From: Bifidobacterium gallicum DSM 20093 = LMG 11596 | GTDB lineage: Bacteria > Actinomycetota > Actinomycetes > Actinomycetales > Bifidobacteriaceae | Length of the DNA stretch: 64,000 bases | Direction: 5' to 3' | Assembly: GCF_000741205.1 (NCBI RefSeq) | Contig: NZ_JGYW01000001.1 | Span: 167,645 to 231,644 of the forward strand | Part shown: positions 36,521 to 46,755 of the stretch, piece after piece | Layout: every line of letters starts with the position of its first letter | Position numbering within the stretch: position 1 is the stretch's first letter | Translations under genes and position numbers: made by a program | The notes under the pieces: model-generated | What the model saw: the letters and a program-made list of their open reading frames with translations, nothing else | Databases searched by the model: none | Told to the model about the DNA's origin: nothing

Positions 36521-39172
36521 ATGAGAACACACACGCAACCCACTGCTGAGTCTACGGATCCCACTCTCGCACGGAAGGCGGCGCTGCTGTCGGGGGCCTC
36601 ACAATGGCGCACGCGCGGTGACAGCGGGCTTGGCGTGCCCCCGATGCACATGAGTGACGGGCCCAACGGTCTGCGCAAACAAAGCGACACGGGCGACAAT
36701 CTTGGCATTGGCGAATCGTTACCGGCCACGTGCTTCCCGTCGGCGGTGACGCTCGGTATGGCGTGGGACGTGCAGCTTGCCGAGCGGATGGGGCGCGCGC
36801 TCGGGGCGGAAGCTCGCGCGCTCGATGTCAATGTGCTGCTCGGTCCCGGCCTGTGTCTCAAACGCAACCCGTTGTGTGGACGAAACTTTGAATATTTCTC
36901 GGAAGATCCGCAGATTGCGGGCCGAATCGCGGCAGGTCTCGTGCGCGGCATCCAGTCGAACGGCATTGCGGCCTGCCCCAAGCATTTCGCGGCCAACAGC
37001 CAGGAGTTGCGGCGCATGGCCAGCAATTCGGTTGTGGATGAGCGCACGTTGCGTGAGCTGTATTTGACGGGCTTTGAAATTGTCGTGCGCGAGTCGGCGC
37101 CCAAAGCGCTGATGACCTCCTACAACCGCGTGAACGGCACGTATGCCAACGAAAACGAGCATTTGCTGCATATCTTGCGTGACGAATGGGGATTTGACGG
37201 CATCGTTGTGTCGGACTGGGGTGGGTCGGACAACGAAGCGGCCGGCGTGCGGGCCGGAGCCAATATTGAAATGCCAGGTGCGGGGCTCGTGCCCGTGCGC
37301 GAGCTCGTCGAGGCTGTGGAGCGCGGTGAACTCGACGAAGCGTATCTGGATGCGCGCATCGCGGAACTCAAGAATGTTGCACGTGAAACACAGATTGAGC
37401 CCGAAACGCTGCGGCGGGATGAGCGGGACAGGCATGACAATCGGGACGGGCACGGCGAGCGTGACGAGCGTGACGGGCGTGATGAGCAGGGCGCCACTGG
37501 GGCTGAATCCGCGTCACCGGACGTACGCTCCCCGCAGCCTGCGCAGCCTGCGCCGTCCTCGCTGCCGTCGCTGCCCGAAGACATGCGCCGCGACCACCAG
37601 CAACTTGCCGTGGAGCTGGCAGAACAATGCGTGACGCTGCTGCGCAACGAATCGCACACGCTACCGCTGGGCGCCGACTCGCAGATTGCGGTGGTCGGTG
37701 ATCTGGCATGCACGCCGCGCTTCCAGGGCGCAGGTTCGGCGCAGGTCAACTCGACCGAGAGCGAGAGTCTGCTGCATGCGTTGACGCGTACCGATGGCGT
37801 GCGCGTCATGGGGTATGCCCAAGGCTACGAGCGCGACGGCAAATCGCATGTGCGTCTGATCCGCGAGGCCGCGCGTTTGTGCCGCAACGGTTATGTGAAT
37901 GCCGTCGTGGCTGTCGTCGGGCTGCCTGAATCCAAGGAATCGGAAGGCATTGACCGGTCCGACATGCGTCTGCCGCGCGTGCAGGACGAGCTTGTCAACG
38001 CGCTCGTGCGCACAGGCAAGCCCGTTATTGTTGTCCTCGTCGGCGGTTCGGCCATGGAGCTGCCCTGGGCCAACAATGTGGATGCGATCGTGTACGCGGG
38101 TCTGCCGGGTCAGGGAGGTTCGCGCGCGATCGCGAACGTGCTCGCCGGACACGCCGACCCGTGCGGCCATTTGACAGAAACGTGGCCCCTGCACTACGAG
38201 GATGTGCCGAGCGCCGGCATCTATCCGGCCGCCGGCCCGAACGCCGTCTACCAGGAGGGCCCGCTCGTGGGCTACCGCTATTACGAAACGGCCCACGTGC
38301 CCGTGCGGTTCCCGTTCGGCTTTGGCTTGAGCTACAGCGAGTTCGAATATCAGGATCTGCAAGTCACGCGCGAAGGCGCGTCCTGCACGGTGCGCAACGT
38401 ATCGAGCCGCGACGGCCTCGCGCTCGTGCAGCTCTACGTCACGCCCGCGCCGTCAGGCGGGGTGCCCGTCGCGCGCGAGCTCAAAGGGTTCGCCAAAGTA
38501 TTCGTGCCGGCCGGCGCCTCGGCGCGCGTCACAATCGCGTTCGACCGCTACACGTTCCGCCATTTCGACACGGCCTCGGGCCGCTGGCGCGTCACCTCGG
38601 GTGAGTACGGCGTCTCAATCGGCACGAACGCCCGTGACCAAATATTGACTTCTTCTATTTTTGTAGATGGCGACATGGCGGCCCAAACCCCCGATTCCGC
38701 GCTCGGTGCGTATCTGCAGGCACATCCCAAGCAAGTCACCACTTCGCAATTGGCCGCGTTGTTCGGCGGTGTGGACGTGCTGCGCCGTTGCCTTGTCAAG
38801 GAGTCGGCGCATGAAGGCGCTCCCGGCATGGTCATGACGGCCGATGACCCGTTGAGCAGTTGGCGCTGGTCGCGCAGCCTCATCGCGCGCGGCATCGCGC
38901 TGCGTTTGCACAGGCGCGCTTATGCGTCACTCAAAGGCGACGGGATTCCTGACCTCAACGCGTTCTTTGTGCTCTATGCCACGCCGAACGCGCTCAAAAA
39001 ACTTGGCGGCGGCCGCCTTGATCAGCCGATGGTCGATGCAATCGTGTCGATTGCCAACGGCAAAACAGTGCATGGTGGTGCCCGCTTGGTGCGTGCGTGG
39101 GTTGCCAATCGTCGCGCCAACCGTGCGATGCGGCGGCGTTTGAAAAATGAAGGAGCAGACGAGACGGACTGA
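36521..39172 (+). CDS. Glycoside hydrolase family 3 beta-glucosidase
   Basis: 883 residues from ATG 36521 (GGGAAG upstream); an in-frame ATG at 36422 is less likely. The GH3 N-domain shows MSDGPNGLRK, the acid-rich pocket KHFAANSQE and the nucleophile Asp232 in GIVVSDWGGSD. The C-domain (about 390-620) has PVIVVLVGGSAMELPW and the FnIII-like end. A hydrophilic Arg/Asp/Glu linker (about 325-355) is unusual for the family. No signal peptide, so it is probably cytoplasmic and acts on imported beta-glucosides. Its C-terminal 110 residues are beyond the usual GH3 end. A parS-like site lies within it. Confidence 0.9.
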   Translation: MRTHTQPTAESTDPTLARKAALLSGASQWRTRGDSGLGVPPMHMSDGPNGLRKQSDTGDNLGIGESLPATCFPSAVTLGMAWDVQLAERMGRALGAEARALDVNVLLGPGLCLKRNPLCGRNFEYFSEDPQIAGRIAAGLVRGIQSNGIAACPKHFAANSQELRRMASNSVVDERTLRELYLTGFEIVVRESAPKALMTSYNRVNGTYANENEHLLHILRDEWGFDGIVVSDWGGSDNEAAGVRAGANIEMPGAGLVPVRELVEAVERGELDEAYLDARIAELKNVARETQIEPETLRRDERDRHDNRDGHGERDERDGRDEQGATGAESASPDVRSPQPAQPAPSSLPSLPEDMRRDHQQLAVELAEQCVTLLRNESHTLPLGADSQIAVVGDLACTPRFQGAGSAQVNSTESESLLHALTRTDGVRVMGYAQGYERDGKSHVRLIREAARLCRNGYVNAVVAVVGLPESKESEGIDRSDMRLPRVQDELVNALVRTGKPVIVVLVGGSAMELPWANNVDAIVYAGLPGQGGSRAIANVLAGHADPCGHLTETWPLHYEDVPSAGIYPAAGPNAVYQEGPLVGYRYYETAHVPVRFPFGFGLSYSEFEYQDLQVTREGASCTVRNVSSRDGLALVQLYVTPAPSGGVPVARELKGFAKVFVPAGASARVTIAFDRYTFRHFDTASGRWRVTSGEYGVSIGTNARDQILTSSIFVDGDMAAQTPDSALGAYLQAHPKQVTTSQLAALFGGVDVLRRCLVKESAHEGAPGMVMTADDPLSSWRWSRSLIARGIALRLHRRAYASLKGDGIPDLNAFFVLYATPNALKKLGGGRLDQPMVDAIVSIANGKTVHGGARLVRAWVANRRANRAMRRRLKNEGADETD
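37375..37390. promoter_or_regulatory. parS-like site inside the GH3 gene (1 mismatch)
   Basis: TGTTGCACGTGAAACA matches the parS consensus TGTTTCACGTGAAACA at 15 of 16 positions. About 31 kb from the origin cluster, in the range where actinobacterial parS sites are found. Best candidate parS of this window. Confidence 0.65.
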
Positions 39173-39300
39173 ACCGGCCGCTAACTGGACGATTCGGCAC
39201 TAGAGCGAGGTTTGTGCAGTGTCGTCTGCATACTGAACAGGTTGAACGTCCAGTATTTGGTTGATGAAACGTTTTACTGAGACAAATCAGCTGAACCTGC

Positions 39301-39328
39301 TTGACGCGAACGCAAGTTTGTGTATAGT
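39301..39328 (+). promoter_or_regulatory. Promoter of the msmK-type gene
   Basis: A -35 TTGACG (39301-39306), 16-base spacer and -10 TATAGT (39323-39328). It gives a 5' leader of about 135 bases. No operator could be assigned. The rest of the 39173-39471 gap holds no gene. Confidence 0.65.
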
Positions 39329-39471
39329 GAAGGGAGCTCACTGGGGAGTTCTCCATGGGTCACGTCGAACAGTGGAGCCGCGTCGAAGGAGACGGCTGCA
39401 TGCGCGACAAATAAACAAAACCCCTTCACTACGGATCGTTCGGCACGTACCTGCCGATGAAAGGAACCATA

Positions 39472-40605
39472 ATGGCAGAAGTCATTTTCGATCATGTGAC
39501 TCGTATCTACCCGGGCAACGATAAGCCCTCGGTCGATGATCTCAATCTTGATATCAAAGATGGTGAATTCCTCGTTCTCGTTGGTCCTTCTGGCTGCGGT
39601 AAGTCGACGACGCTGCGCATGCTTGCAGGCCTCGAAGAAGTGAACAAGGGCCGTATTCTGATCGGTGGCAAGGATGTCACGACGATGCAGCCCAAGGACC
39701 GTGATATCGCAATGGTCTTCCAGAACTACGCACTGTATCCGCACATGACGGTGGCCGACAACATGGGCTTCGCCCTGAAGATCGCCGGCACGCCGAAGGA
39801 CGAGATTCGCAAGCGCGTGGAGAAGGCCGCTGAAATCCTCGACTTGACCGAGTTCCTTGATCGTAAGCCGAAGGCCCTTTCGGGTGGTCAGCGCCAGCGT
39901 GTGGCCATGGGCCGCGCCATCGTGCGTGAGCCGAAGGTCTTCCTGATGGATGAGCCGCTTTCGAACCTCGATGCCAAGCTCCGTGTGCAGACGCGTACGC
40001 AGATCGCCGCCCTGCAGCGCCAGCTCGGCGTCACCACGCTGTACGTGACGCACGATCAGACCGAGGCTCTGACGATGGGCGACCGCATCGCCGTCATCAA
40101 GCTCGGCATCCTGCAGCAGGTCGGCGCTCCGACCGAGCTGTATGATCGCCCGGCCAACGTGTTCGTGGCAGGCTTCATTGGCTCCCCGTCAATGAACATC
40201 AACGTGCACCCGGTCATCAACGGCGAAGCCAAGGTGGGCGAGGATACGCTCGCACTGCCGAAGGAGGCCGTCGCCAAGCTCACGCCGGAAGACAACAACC
40301 AGATCATCGTCGGCTTCCGTCCGGAAGACGCCTCGCTGGCTGCTCCCGACGACACGAACGCCTTCTCGCTGAAGGTCGTCAACGTTGAGGATCTGGGCTC
40401 CGATGGCTACATCTACGGCAACATCATCCAGAGCGATGCTGATAAGACCATGGACACCGGCTCGCTGATGTCCGATCAGAACAAGCTCACGACGATCCGC
40501 GTGAACCCGCGCGTGCTGCCGAAGATCGGCGATATCGTCAAGATCAAGATCAACCCGGCCAAGATGCACCTGTTCGCACCGTCGACCGAGCTGCGTCTGA
40601 ACTAA
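39472..40605 (+). CDS. msmK: Sugar ABC transporter ATP-binding protein (MsmK/UgpC type)
   Basis: 377 residues from ATG 39472 (AAAGGAA upstream). Walker A GPSGCGKST at 38-46, Q-loop VFQNYALYPHMTV, signature LSGGQRQR, Walker B VFLMDEPLSNLD and H-loop YVTHDQTEA are all present, followed by a regulatory OB-fold domain with GFRPEDASL. This class is the shared ATPase that powers several carbohydrate transporters whose permeases lie elsewhere in the genome. It stands alone here with its own promoter and terminator, which fits that role. Confidence 0.93.
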   Translation: MAEVIFDHVTRIYPGNDKPSVDDLNLDIKDGEFLVLVGPSGCGKSTTLRMLAGLEEVNKGRILIGGKDVTTMQPKDRDIAMVFQNYALYPHMTVADNMGFALKIAGTPKDEIRKRVEKAAEILDLTEFLDRKPKALSGGQRQRVAMGRAIVREPKVFLMDEPLSNLDAKLRVQTRTQIAALQRQLGVTTLYVTHDQTEALTMGDRIAVIKLGILQQVGAPTELYDRPANVFVAGFIGSPSMNINVHPVINGEAKVGEDTLALPKEAVAKLTPEDNNQIIVGFRPEDASLAAPDDTNAFSLKVVNVEDLGSDGYIYGNIIQSDADKTMDTGSLMSDQNKLTTIRVNPRVLPKIGDIVKIKINPAKMHLFAPSTELRLN

Positions 40606-40695
40606 TAGCTGATTTGCGCGTGCGGCGCTGGTACTGATGCCTTTCGGGGCGTCGGGAAGGCGCGGCGATCGCGGAAATTGCGACAAAGCGCAAGC

Positions 40696-40730
40696 AAGAA
40701 GGTCCCCAGCAATTGCTGTGGGACCTTCTT
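40696..40730 (+). terminator. Terminator after the msmK-type gene
   Basis: An 11-bp stem AAGAAGGTCCC (40696-40706) with GGGACCTTCTT (40720-40730); the loop itself contains CAGCAATTGCTG. It lies between two convergent genes and may work in both directions. Confidence 0.8.
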
Positions 40731-40859
40731 CGTTGTTGTGGAGCTTGTTGTTGCTGCCGGCAGGGGGCGCGGTGCCGGCGTGGTGGGCGTCAACGAACCG
40801 GCACCGCGCAAGTTACTGTGCCGGCTCAGCGCACGTCACTGCGCACGTCTCAGCGCATG

Positions 40860-42296
40860 TCACTGCGCCCAAACGGCCGTGTCGGGATCGTCTTCGGCAA
40901 AGTATCCGTCGCCGTCCTCACCGGCCGCCATTCCGGCCATACCGGAGTCGTAATACGTGGCCTGGTCGTCGATCACGCCCGAATCAGCCTCGGCGTTGAG
41001 CCGTTCCACGGTCTTCGAATCGAGCGAATACTTCGGCAGCACAGTCTTCACATAGCTTTCCACGGCCGCGGCCATCGGAATATCATGGCCAGCACGTTCA
41101 GCCAGATACCAACGATGTTCGAGCACTTCATGGAAGAACTGCGCTGGCTCGATCGACGTGCGGAACTCGCGCGGAATCATGCGCACAGTCGGCTCGAACA
41201 CCTCACGCATCCAATCCATCGCCACGACTTCCACATCTTCGCCTTCACGCCACGTTGAGGCACGGTAGGCGTCCAGATCGTTGAGCAGGCGTCGCGCCTG
41301 GTTTTCCTGCACGTCCAGGCCCGTCAGGCGCAGCAGCTTACGGTTGGCATAGCCCGCGTCCACCACGCGCGGCCGCACGAGCACGGTCTTACCGTCGGGC
41401 GTCGTGTTCATCTCGAGTTCGTCCACGTCAAAGCCCAGATTGTTGAGCTTGTTGACGCGACGTTCGACCTTCCACATTTCATCGGGGGAGAAGTTGCTGG
41501 TGTCGGTCAACGCGCTCCACAGCGAATGGTAGCGGTCAACAAGACGGTTGCCGACGGCGATTTCGTCGACGTCGGGAGGCAGCAGCTCACCCGAGCTCAA
41601 ATCCATGAGTTCGCCAATGATATTCGTGCGCGCCAAGTCAATATCGTATTCGCGCTGGCCTTCGGTCAGGTTGACCTGCAGCTCGCCCGTTTCGGCGTCC
41701 ACGAGGAACGCTGAGAACGCGTCGGCGTCGCGCAGGAACAGCACGTTCGCCAGCGATACGTCGCCCCAGTAGAATCCGGCCAGATGCAAGCGCACAATCA
41801 GCACGGCCAGTGCGTCGATCAGCCGTTCGGCCGTGTCGGGACGCAGCGTGCGTGCGAACAGCGCGCGGTAGGGCAGTGAGAATTTCAGATGTTTCGTCAC
41901 GAGGATCGCTTCAAGCGGTTCCCCGTTGCGATCATGCCGTCCCGTGACGACGGCGATCGGCTGCACGGTGGGCAAGTCCAGTTTTTGCAGTTGGCGCAGC
42001 ATCTCATACTCGCGTTCGGCAATGTTGCGTGTGATTTCCTTCATCGCATACACTTCGTCGCCCACGTGCACGAAACGCACGACGTGCCTGGAAATACCGC
42101 GCGGCAAGTTCACGAGCAGGTCCTTGGGCCATGATGACAACGGCAGTTCCCAAGGCAGCGTGAACATCTTGGGATCCGAACCCGACGCTGTGATCTTCAG
42201 TGAAGACGGTTCCGGCGTTTGGGCTGCGGGGTCTTCCGCCTTCACGCTCGTCGCTTTGAGCGCGCGTGGATCAAGCTGCTGTGCTTCATTACTCAT
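40860..42296 (-). CDS. DUF4032 / lipopolysaccharide-kinase-like protein
   Basis: 478 residues with an upstream AAGTGGGGG ribosome site. The middle region has a kinase-like fold: YAMKEITRNIAEREYEML carries an invariant-type lysine and Glu, LIVRLHLAGFYWGDVSLANV is the catalytic-loop equivalent (the usual HRD reads WGD), and AFLVDAETGEL occupies the DFG position. This matches DUF4032 with its N-terminal Kdo/WaaP-like kinase domain. The biochemical role is unknown. The C-terminus (about 440-478) is acidic and disordered. A monocistronic gene. Confidence 0.82.
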   Translation of the reverse strand: MSNEAQQLDPRALKATSVKAEDPAAQTPEPSSLKITASGSDPKMFTLPWELPLSSWPKDLLVNLPRGISRHVVRFVHVGDEVYAMKEITRNIAEREYEMLRQLQKLDLPTVQPIAVVTGRHDRNGEPLEAILVTKHLKFSLPYRALFARTLRPDTAERLIDALAVLIVRLHLAGFYWGDVSLANVLFLRDADAFSAFLVDAETGELQVNLTEGQREYDIDLARTNIIGELMDLSSGELLPPDVDEIAVGNRLVDRYHSLWSALTDTSNFSPDEMWKVERRVNKLNNLGFDVDELEMNTTPDGKTVLVRPRVVDAGYANRKLLRLTGLDVQENQARRLLNDLDAYRASTWREGEDVEVVAMDWMREVFEPTVRMIPREFRTSIEPAQFFHEVLEHRWYLAERAGHDIPMAAAVESYVKTVLPKYSLDSKTVERLNAEADSGVIDDQATYYDSGMAGMAAGEDGDGYFAEDDPDTAVWAQ

Positions 42297-42342
42297 AGAC
42301 CCCCACTTTAGCGCATGGGGTTCGGGTTTTCGCCCAAATGAT

Positions 42343-42374
42343 GGCGGCCTCTCACGTTTGGGTGAGAGGCCGCC
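42343..42374 (-). terminator. Terminator after the rlmB-type gene
   Basis: A perfect 13-bp stem GGCGGCCTCTCAC (42343-42355) with GTGAGAGGCCGCC (42362-42374) and a 6-base loop, just beyond the stop at 42384. Confidence 0.8.
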
Positions 42375-42383
42375 AAATAATGG

Positions 42384-43391
42384 TTATTTCTGTTGTAGCG
42401 ATCTGCCTTGGGCTGCTTCGCGTCGTGCACGCGCCACGGCGTACAACGTGATGCCTGCAGCCACGGAAGCGTTGAGTGATTCAACCATCGAAGTCATCGG
42501 GATGCCCGCGATGCAATCGCACGCTTCACGCGTCAAGCGAGACAGTCCCTTGCCTTCGGATCCGAGCACCACAATCAGCGGGTCGGTCTCAAAACCTGTT
42601 TGGCCCACTTCCTTCGAACCGCTACCGTCAAGGCCCACAGCGTAATAGCCGCGTTCCTTCAAGCCTTCAATGGCCTTCGTCAGGTTCACGACGCGTGCGA
42701 TCGGCATATGCGCGGCAGCTCCCGCCGACACCTTCCATGCGGCTGCCGTCACTGATGCCGAACGGCGCTCCGGCAAAATCACGCCGTTGGCGCCAAACGC
42801 TGCGGCTGAACGGATCACGGCGCCGAGGTTCTGCGGATCGGTCACGCCGTCAAGCGCAATGAACAGCGGTCGCGCGTTGATGCGCGCCGATTCGTTTGAG
42901 GCTTCTTGCATGGCGCGCGCCTTGCGTTCGGCGCGGTCGGCCAGCTCGTTGAGCGAGCTGTACTGGAAAGGCTGCGCCTTCATGATTACGCCCTGGTGAT
43001 GGCCGCCTTTGGCGATGCGGTCCATTTCCAGACGGTCGGCTTCAAGGATGTGCAGGCCCTGGATGCCTGCAAGACGCATGATTTCGCGCGTGCGATCGTC
43101 ATGCTCCAAACGTGCCGCCACATACAGCGTGCTTGCTGGCACGCTGACGCGCAACGCTTCGAGTACGGCGTTGCGGCCGATTACGAGGTCGTCGGAATCG
43201 GACGTGAACTTTGCCACGCGGCGGCGGGCAGCCAGACGCGGATCGGCGCGCGTGTGGCGTTCGGCCGCTTTCTTGGCCTTGTATGCCTTGTGATACACGC
43301 GGTCTTCGGCTTTGGGCGTGGGACCTTTGCCACGCAATTTGTTACGATGCTTGCCACCCGACCCCTTGGTCGGGCCTTTCTTCTGTGCCAT
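42384..43391 (-). CDS. rlmB: 23S rRNA (guanosine-2'-O-)-methyltransferase RlmB / TrmH family
   Basis: 335 residues from ATG 43391 (GATGGGAACC upstream); ATG 43403 is possible. A basic N-terminus (KKGPTKGSGGKHRNKLRGKG) precedes the L30-like substrate domain with VIGRNAVLEAL. The SPOUT knot motifs are complete: NLGAVIRSAAAFGANGVILP, then VVLGSEGKGLSRL and SLNASVAAGITLYA. The family methylates G2251 in 23S rRNA or tRNA; the rRNA role is favoured because of the NAVLEAL domain, but specificity is inferred. Confidence 0.88.
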   Translation of the reverse strand: MAQKKGPTKGSGGKHRNKLRGKGPTPKAEDRVYHKAYKAKKAAERHTRADPRLAARRRVAKFTSDSDDLVIGRNAVLEALRVSVPASTLYVAARLEHDDRTREIMRLAGIQGLHILEADRLEMDRIAKGGHHQGVIMKAQPFQYSSLNELADRAERKARAMQEASNESARINARPLFIALDGVTDPQNLGAVIRSAAAFGANGVILPERRSASVTAAAWKVSAGAAAHMPIARVVNLTKAIEGLKERGYYAVGLDGSGSKEVGQTGFETDPLIVVLGSEGKGLSRLTREACDCIAGIPMTSMVESLNASVAAGITLYAVARARREAAQGRSLQQK

Positions 43392-43646
43392 GGTTCCCAT
43401 CATCCCATCTGGCCAACCCAACGCGCGCATGCGCGCCGGGTAAGTGATGGCGTTGCTTTTCCATTGCTGCTGCCGTTTGCTGACAGGCAAAGGAACGGGG
43501 GTTTTATATGGAATAATGGGGGCGAATGCGTTCTGGGTTTGCTGGAACGCCCGTTGAACCGCGCAATCACGCCAGGACTTGGAGCTGCCAGGTCCGCTCA
43601 AGGCGTTTGATTGACAACTCCGCGGCGAACCCCAAGGAGAATTCCT

Positions 43647-46637
43647 ATGGAACAAGAAGTGGAAGAAAGGCCCGCGCCCGTTGAACCCCGCGTCGAAGCG
43701 CAGAGCCCCCAGGAGCAGCAGGAGGTGCAGGCGCAGCGCAAGCTGTTGGGTGATGTTGATCCGTCCACATCGGACGCCGCTGCGGTGGCCAAACTGCTCA
43801 ACGTCGATCCCAGTGTGGGCCTGTCGAGTGAGGAAGCCAAGCGCCGTCTGGCCAAGTTCGGCCCCAATGAGCTGGCCAGCGCGCCGCCTGTGCCCAAATG
43901 GAAGAAGTTCCTTGCACAGTTCAAAGATTCACTCGTGTACTTGCTGTTGGCCGCCACAGCCATCTCGCTGATTGCGTGGATCATTGAAAAAGCCGGCGGC
44001 CATGCTGAGGAAGCGTTGCCGTTCGACGCGATTGTGATTGTGCTGATCCTGATTGTCAACGCGATTCTCGGATACATCCAAGAAGCCAAGGCTGAGCAGG
44101 CCGTCAGCGCATTGAGCGAGATGACTGCGCCGACCACGAACGTGTTGCGTGACGGACGCGTGGTGCGCATCGCTACGACCGACGTGGTGCCAGGTGACGT
44201 GCTCGTGTTGGCCGAAGGCGACACGGTGTCGGCCGATGGCCGTTTGTTCGCGGCCGCCAGCTTGCGCATCGCTGAAGCGTCGTTGACGGGCGAGTCGGTG
44301 CCCGTGGGCAAGAAGCCTGAGACGTTGGAATCGGCCAAAGCATTGGGTGACCGCACGAACATGGTGTTCAACGGCACATCCGTCACGCAGGGCACCGGCC
44401 GTGCGATCGTGACCGGCACAGGCATGAACACGCAGGTCGGCAAGATTGCTGATTTGCTTTCTGCCACGGAAGACGATTCGTCGCCGCTGCAAAAGGAGAT
44501 GGACCACGTCTCGAAGATCCTTGGCATCGCCGTGTGCATCATCGCCGTAGTGGTGTTGATCGCATTGGCGGTGATGGAAGGATTCCATACCACGCAGGAT
44601 GTCATCGATTCGCTGCTGTTGGCCGTGTCGTTGGCTGTGGCGGCTGTGCCTGAAGGCCTGACAGCCATCCTGACCGTGGTGCTCGCATTGGGCGTGCAGC
44701 GCATGGCCATGCATCACGCAATCGTCAAGAAGCTGCATTCGGTGGAAACACTTGGTTCGGCTTCGGTGATCTGCTCCGATAAGACCGGTACGTTGACGAA
44801 GAACGAGATGACCGTCGAACGCGTCGTCACACCTTCGGGCGAAGTGCAGCTGACCGGCACAGGCTATGCGCCGGAAGGCAATCTGATCGGTCTGGACGGC
44901 ACTGCCGTGGTCGATCCGGTCCGTCATGAAGTGCTGGCCACGCTGGCCGCTGGCGCATTGGCCAACGATGGTGAATTGCGTGCTGGCGACAAGCCCGGCA
45001 CGTGGGATGTCATTGGTGACCCGACGGAAGTGTCGATCATTGTGGCCGCCAAGAAGACGCATGCCGATCGCGCATTCCAACGCTTCCAGCGTGTGGCCGA
45101 AATCCCGTTTACATCGGAACGCAAGCGCATGTCGATTATCGCGAAAGACACAACCGACAATGGTGATTTGACTGTATTCGCCAAAGGTGCTCCAGACGTG
45201 TTGCTGAGCTTCTGCAACCGCATTCTCGTGGACGGCGCTGTGCGTCCGATCACCGAGGGTGACCGCCAGGACATCCTGCATGCGGTGGACCGCTTGTCGA
45301 ACGAAGCCTACCGTACGCTTGGTGAAGCGTACCGTCCGCTCGAAACGCCAAAGCTTTCGGCTGTGCCCGGCATGAAGCTCAACGCCGCCGGCCAGGCAGC
45401 CGACGTGGCTGAACAGGCTGATGTGATTGAACATGACCTGATCTGGACGGGCATGGTCGGCATCATCGATCCGCCACGCGTTGAAGTGCGTGACGCCGTC
45501 GCCGAAGCCCACCGTGCTGGCGTGCGCACCGTCATGATCACGGGCGACCACCCGCTGACGGCTGCCCGCATCGCCTCCGACTTGGGCATCATCGACAAGG
45601 GTGGCAAGGCGCTGACTGGCGAACAGCTCGATGCGCTGCCTGATGAAGCCGCATTCGACAAGGCGACATCGCAAGTGTCGGTCTATGCACGTGTGGCGCC
45701 TGAACACAAGCTCAAGATTGTGGAATCCCTGCAGCGCCAAGGCAACATCGCAGCCATGACGGGTGATGGCGTCAACGACGCTCCGGCCGTCAAGTCCGCC
45801 GACATTGGTGTGGCCATGGGCATCACGGGCACGGAAGTGACGAAGGAATCGGCCAAGATGATCCTGGCCGACGACAACTTCTCCACGATTGTGGCCGCCA
45901 TTCGTGAAGGCCGTGGCATCTTCGAAAACATCCGCAAGTTCCTGCGCTACCTGCTGAGCTCCAACGTGGGCGAAGTGTTCACCGTGTTCGGTGGCGTGGT
46001 GCTCGCCGGATTCCTCGGCATCTCGCAACCGGGCACCCAAGGTGTGACCGTGCCGTTGCTGGCCACGCAGCTGTTGTGGATCAACCTGTTGACCGATGCC
46101 GCCCCGGCATTGGCCATGGGCGTGGATCCGATGACTGAAGATGTGATGAACCGTAAGCCGCGTAAGCTCACCGACCGCGTGATCGACGGACCGATGTGGG
46201 GCGACGTGATCTACATCGGCATCATCATGGCGATCGTCACGCTGATCGGCATGGACATGCATCTGTCGGGCGGTCTGTTCACGGACCGTTCGGTCGACCT
46301 GCAGGGCCACGACGCCCAGATGGTCGAAGCGCGCACGATGGCCTTCACGATTCTCGTGTTCGCCCAGCTGTTCAATGCGTTGGCTTCGCGCTCGCATCTG
46401 CAGTCGGCGTTTGTCGGGTTGTTCTCGAACAAGTGGTTGTGGGGCGCCATCGGTTTGTCGGTGGTGTTGCAGCTCGTTGTGATCTATGTGCCTGCGTTGC
46501 AGGTTGCATTCGGCACCACATCATTGCCGGCCGGAGCATGGCTTGAATGCATCCTGTTGGCTGCCGTGGTGCTCGTGGCCTCGGAGATCCGCAAGATCTT
46601 CCTGCGCATTGGCGACAAGCGCCGCCAGCATGCCTGA
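43647..46637 (+). CDS. Cation-transporting P-type ATPase, calcium type (P2)
   Basis: 996 residues from ATG 43647 with AAGGAG upstream. It has a cation ATPase N-domain (about 45-85), TGES at 214-217, the membrane motif PEGL at 335-338 typical of P2 (SERCA/PMCA-like) pumps, the phosphorylated Asp378 in DKTGTLTKNE, and the hinge GDGVNDAPA. Ten membrane helices can be seen; the last four are in residues about 780-985. The PEGL motif and lack of heavy-metal domains favour calcium export, although manganese cannot be excluded. A monocistronic gene ending at a hairpin (46725-46755). Confidence 0.92.
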   Translation: MEQEVEERPAPVEPRVEAQSPQEQQEVQAQRKLLGDVDPSTSDAAAVAKLLNVDPSVGLSSEEAKRRLAKFGPNELASAPPVPKWKKFLAQFKDSLVYLLLAATAISLIAWIIEKAGGHAEEALPFDAIVIVLILIVNAILGYIQEAKAEQAVSALSEMTAPTTNVLRDGRVVRIATTDVVPGDVLVLAEGDTVSADGRLFAAASLRIAEASLTGESVPVGKKPETLESAKALGDRTNMVFNGTSVTQGTGRAIVTGTGMNTQVGKIADLLSATEDDSSPLQKEMDHVSKILGIAVCIIAVVVLIALAVMEGFHTTQDVIDSLLLAVSLAVAAVPEGLTAILTVVLALGVQRMAMHHAIVKKLHSVETLGSASVICSDKTGTLTKNEMTVERVVTPSGEVQLTGTGYAPEGNLIGLDGTAVVDPVRHEVLATLAAGALANDGELRAGDKPGTWDVIGDPTEVSIIVAAKKTHADRAFQRFQRVAEIPFTSERKRMSIIAKDTTDNGDLTVFAKGAPDVLLSFCNRILVDGAVRPITEGDRQDILHAVDRLSNEAYRTLGEAYRPLETPKLSAVPGMKLNAAGQAADVAEQADVIEHDLIWTGMVGIIDPPRVEVRDAVAEAHRAGVRTVMITGDHPLTAARIASDLGIIDKGGKALTGEQLDALPDEAAFDKATSQVSVYARVAPEHKLKIVESLQRQGNIAAMTGDGVNDAPAVKSADIGVAMGITGTEVTKESAKMILADDNFSTIVAAIREGRGIFENIRKFLRYLLSSNVGEVFTVFGGVVLAGFLGISQPGTQGVTVPLLATQLLWINLLTDAAPALAMGVDPMTEDVMNRKPRKLTDRVIDGPMWGDVIYIGIIMAIVTLIGMDMHLSGGLFTDRSVDLQGHDAQMVEARTMAFTILVFAQLFNALASRSHLQSAFVGLFSNKWLWGAIGLSVVLQLVVIYVPALQVAFGTTSLPAGAWLECILLAAVVLVASEIRKIFLRIGDKRRQHA

Positions 46638-46724
46638 TGCCTGCTGCATGAGGTGTGATGGTTGATGCCTGACTGGGCGGCGGTACACACCGCTGCCTGA
46701 TTGGCATTGACCTGATTGGCATTG

Positions 46725-46755
46725 ATGAGCCTGGTCCACAGATGGGCCAGGCTCA
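46725..46755 (+). terminator. Hairpin after the P-type ATPase
   Basis: Stem ATGAGCCTGG (46725-46734) with CCAGGCTCAT (46746-46755), extended by G-T pairing. Just upstream, CCTGATTGGCATTGA is duplicated in part. The T tract is weak. Confidence 0.6.

Noticed and set aside
43929-46397. Long minus-strand frame over the P-type ATPase
   Set aside because: Antisense shadow of a strongly supported gene; composition is His/Arg/Gly-rich without domains. Similar antisense frames over gyrB, the murJ fusion and other genes were also dropped.
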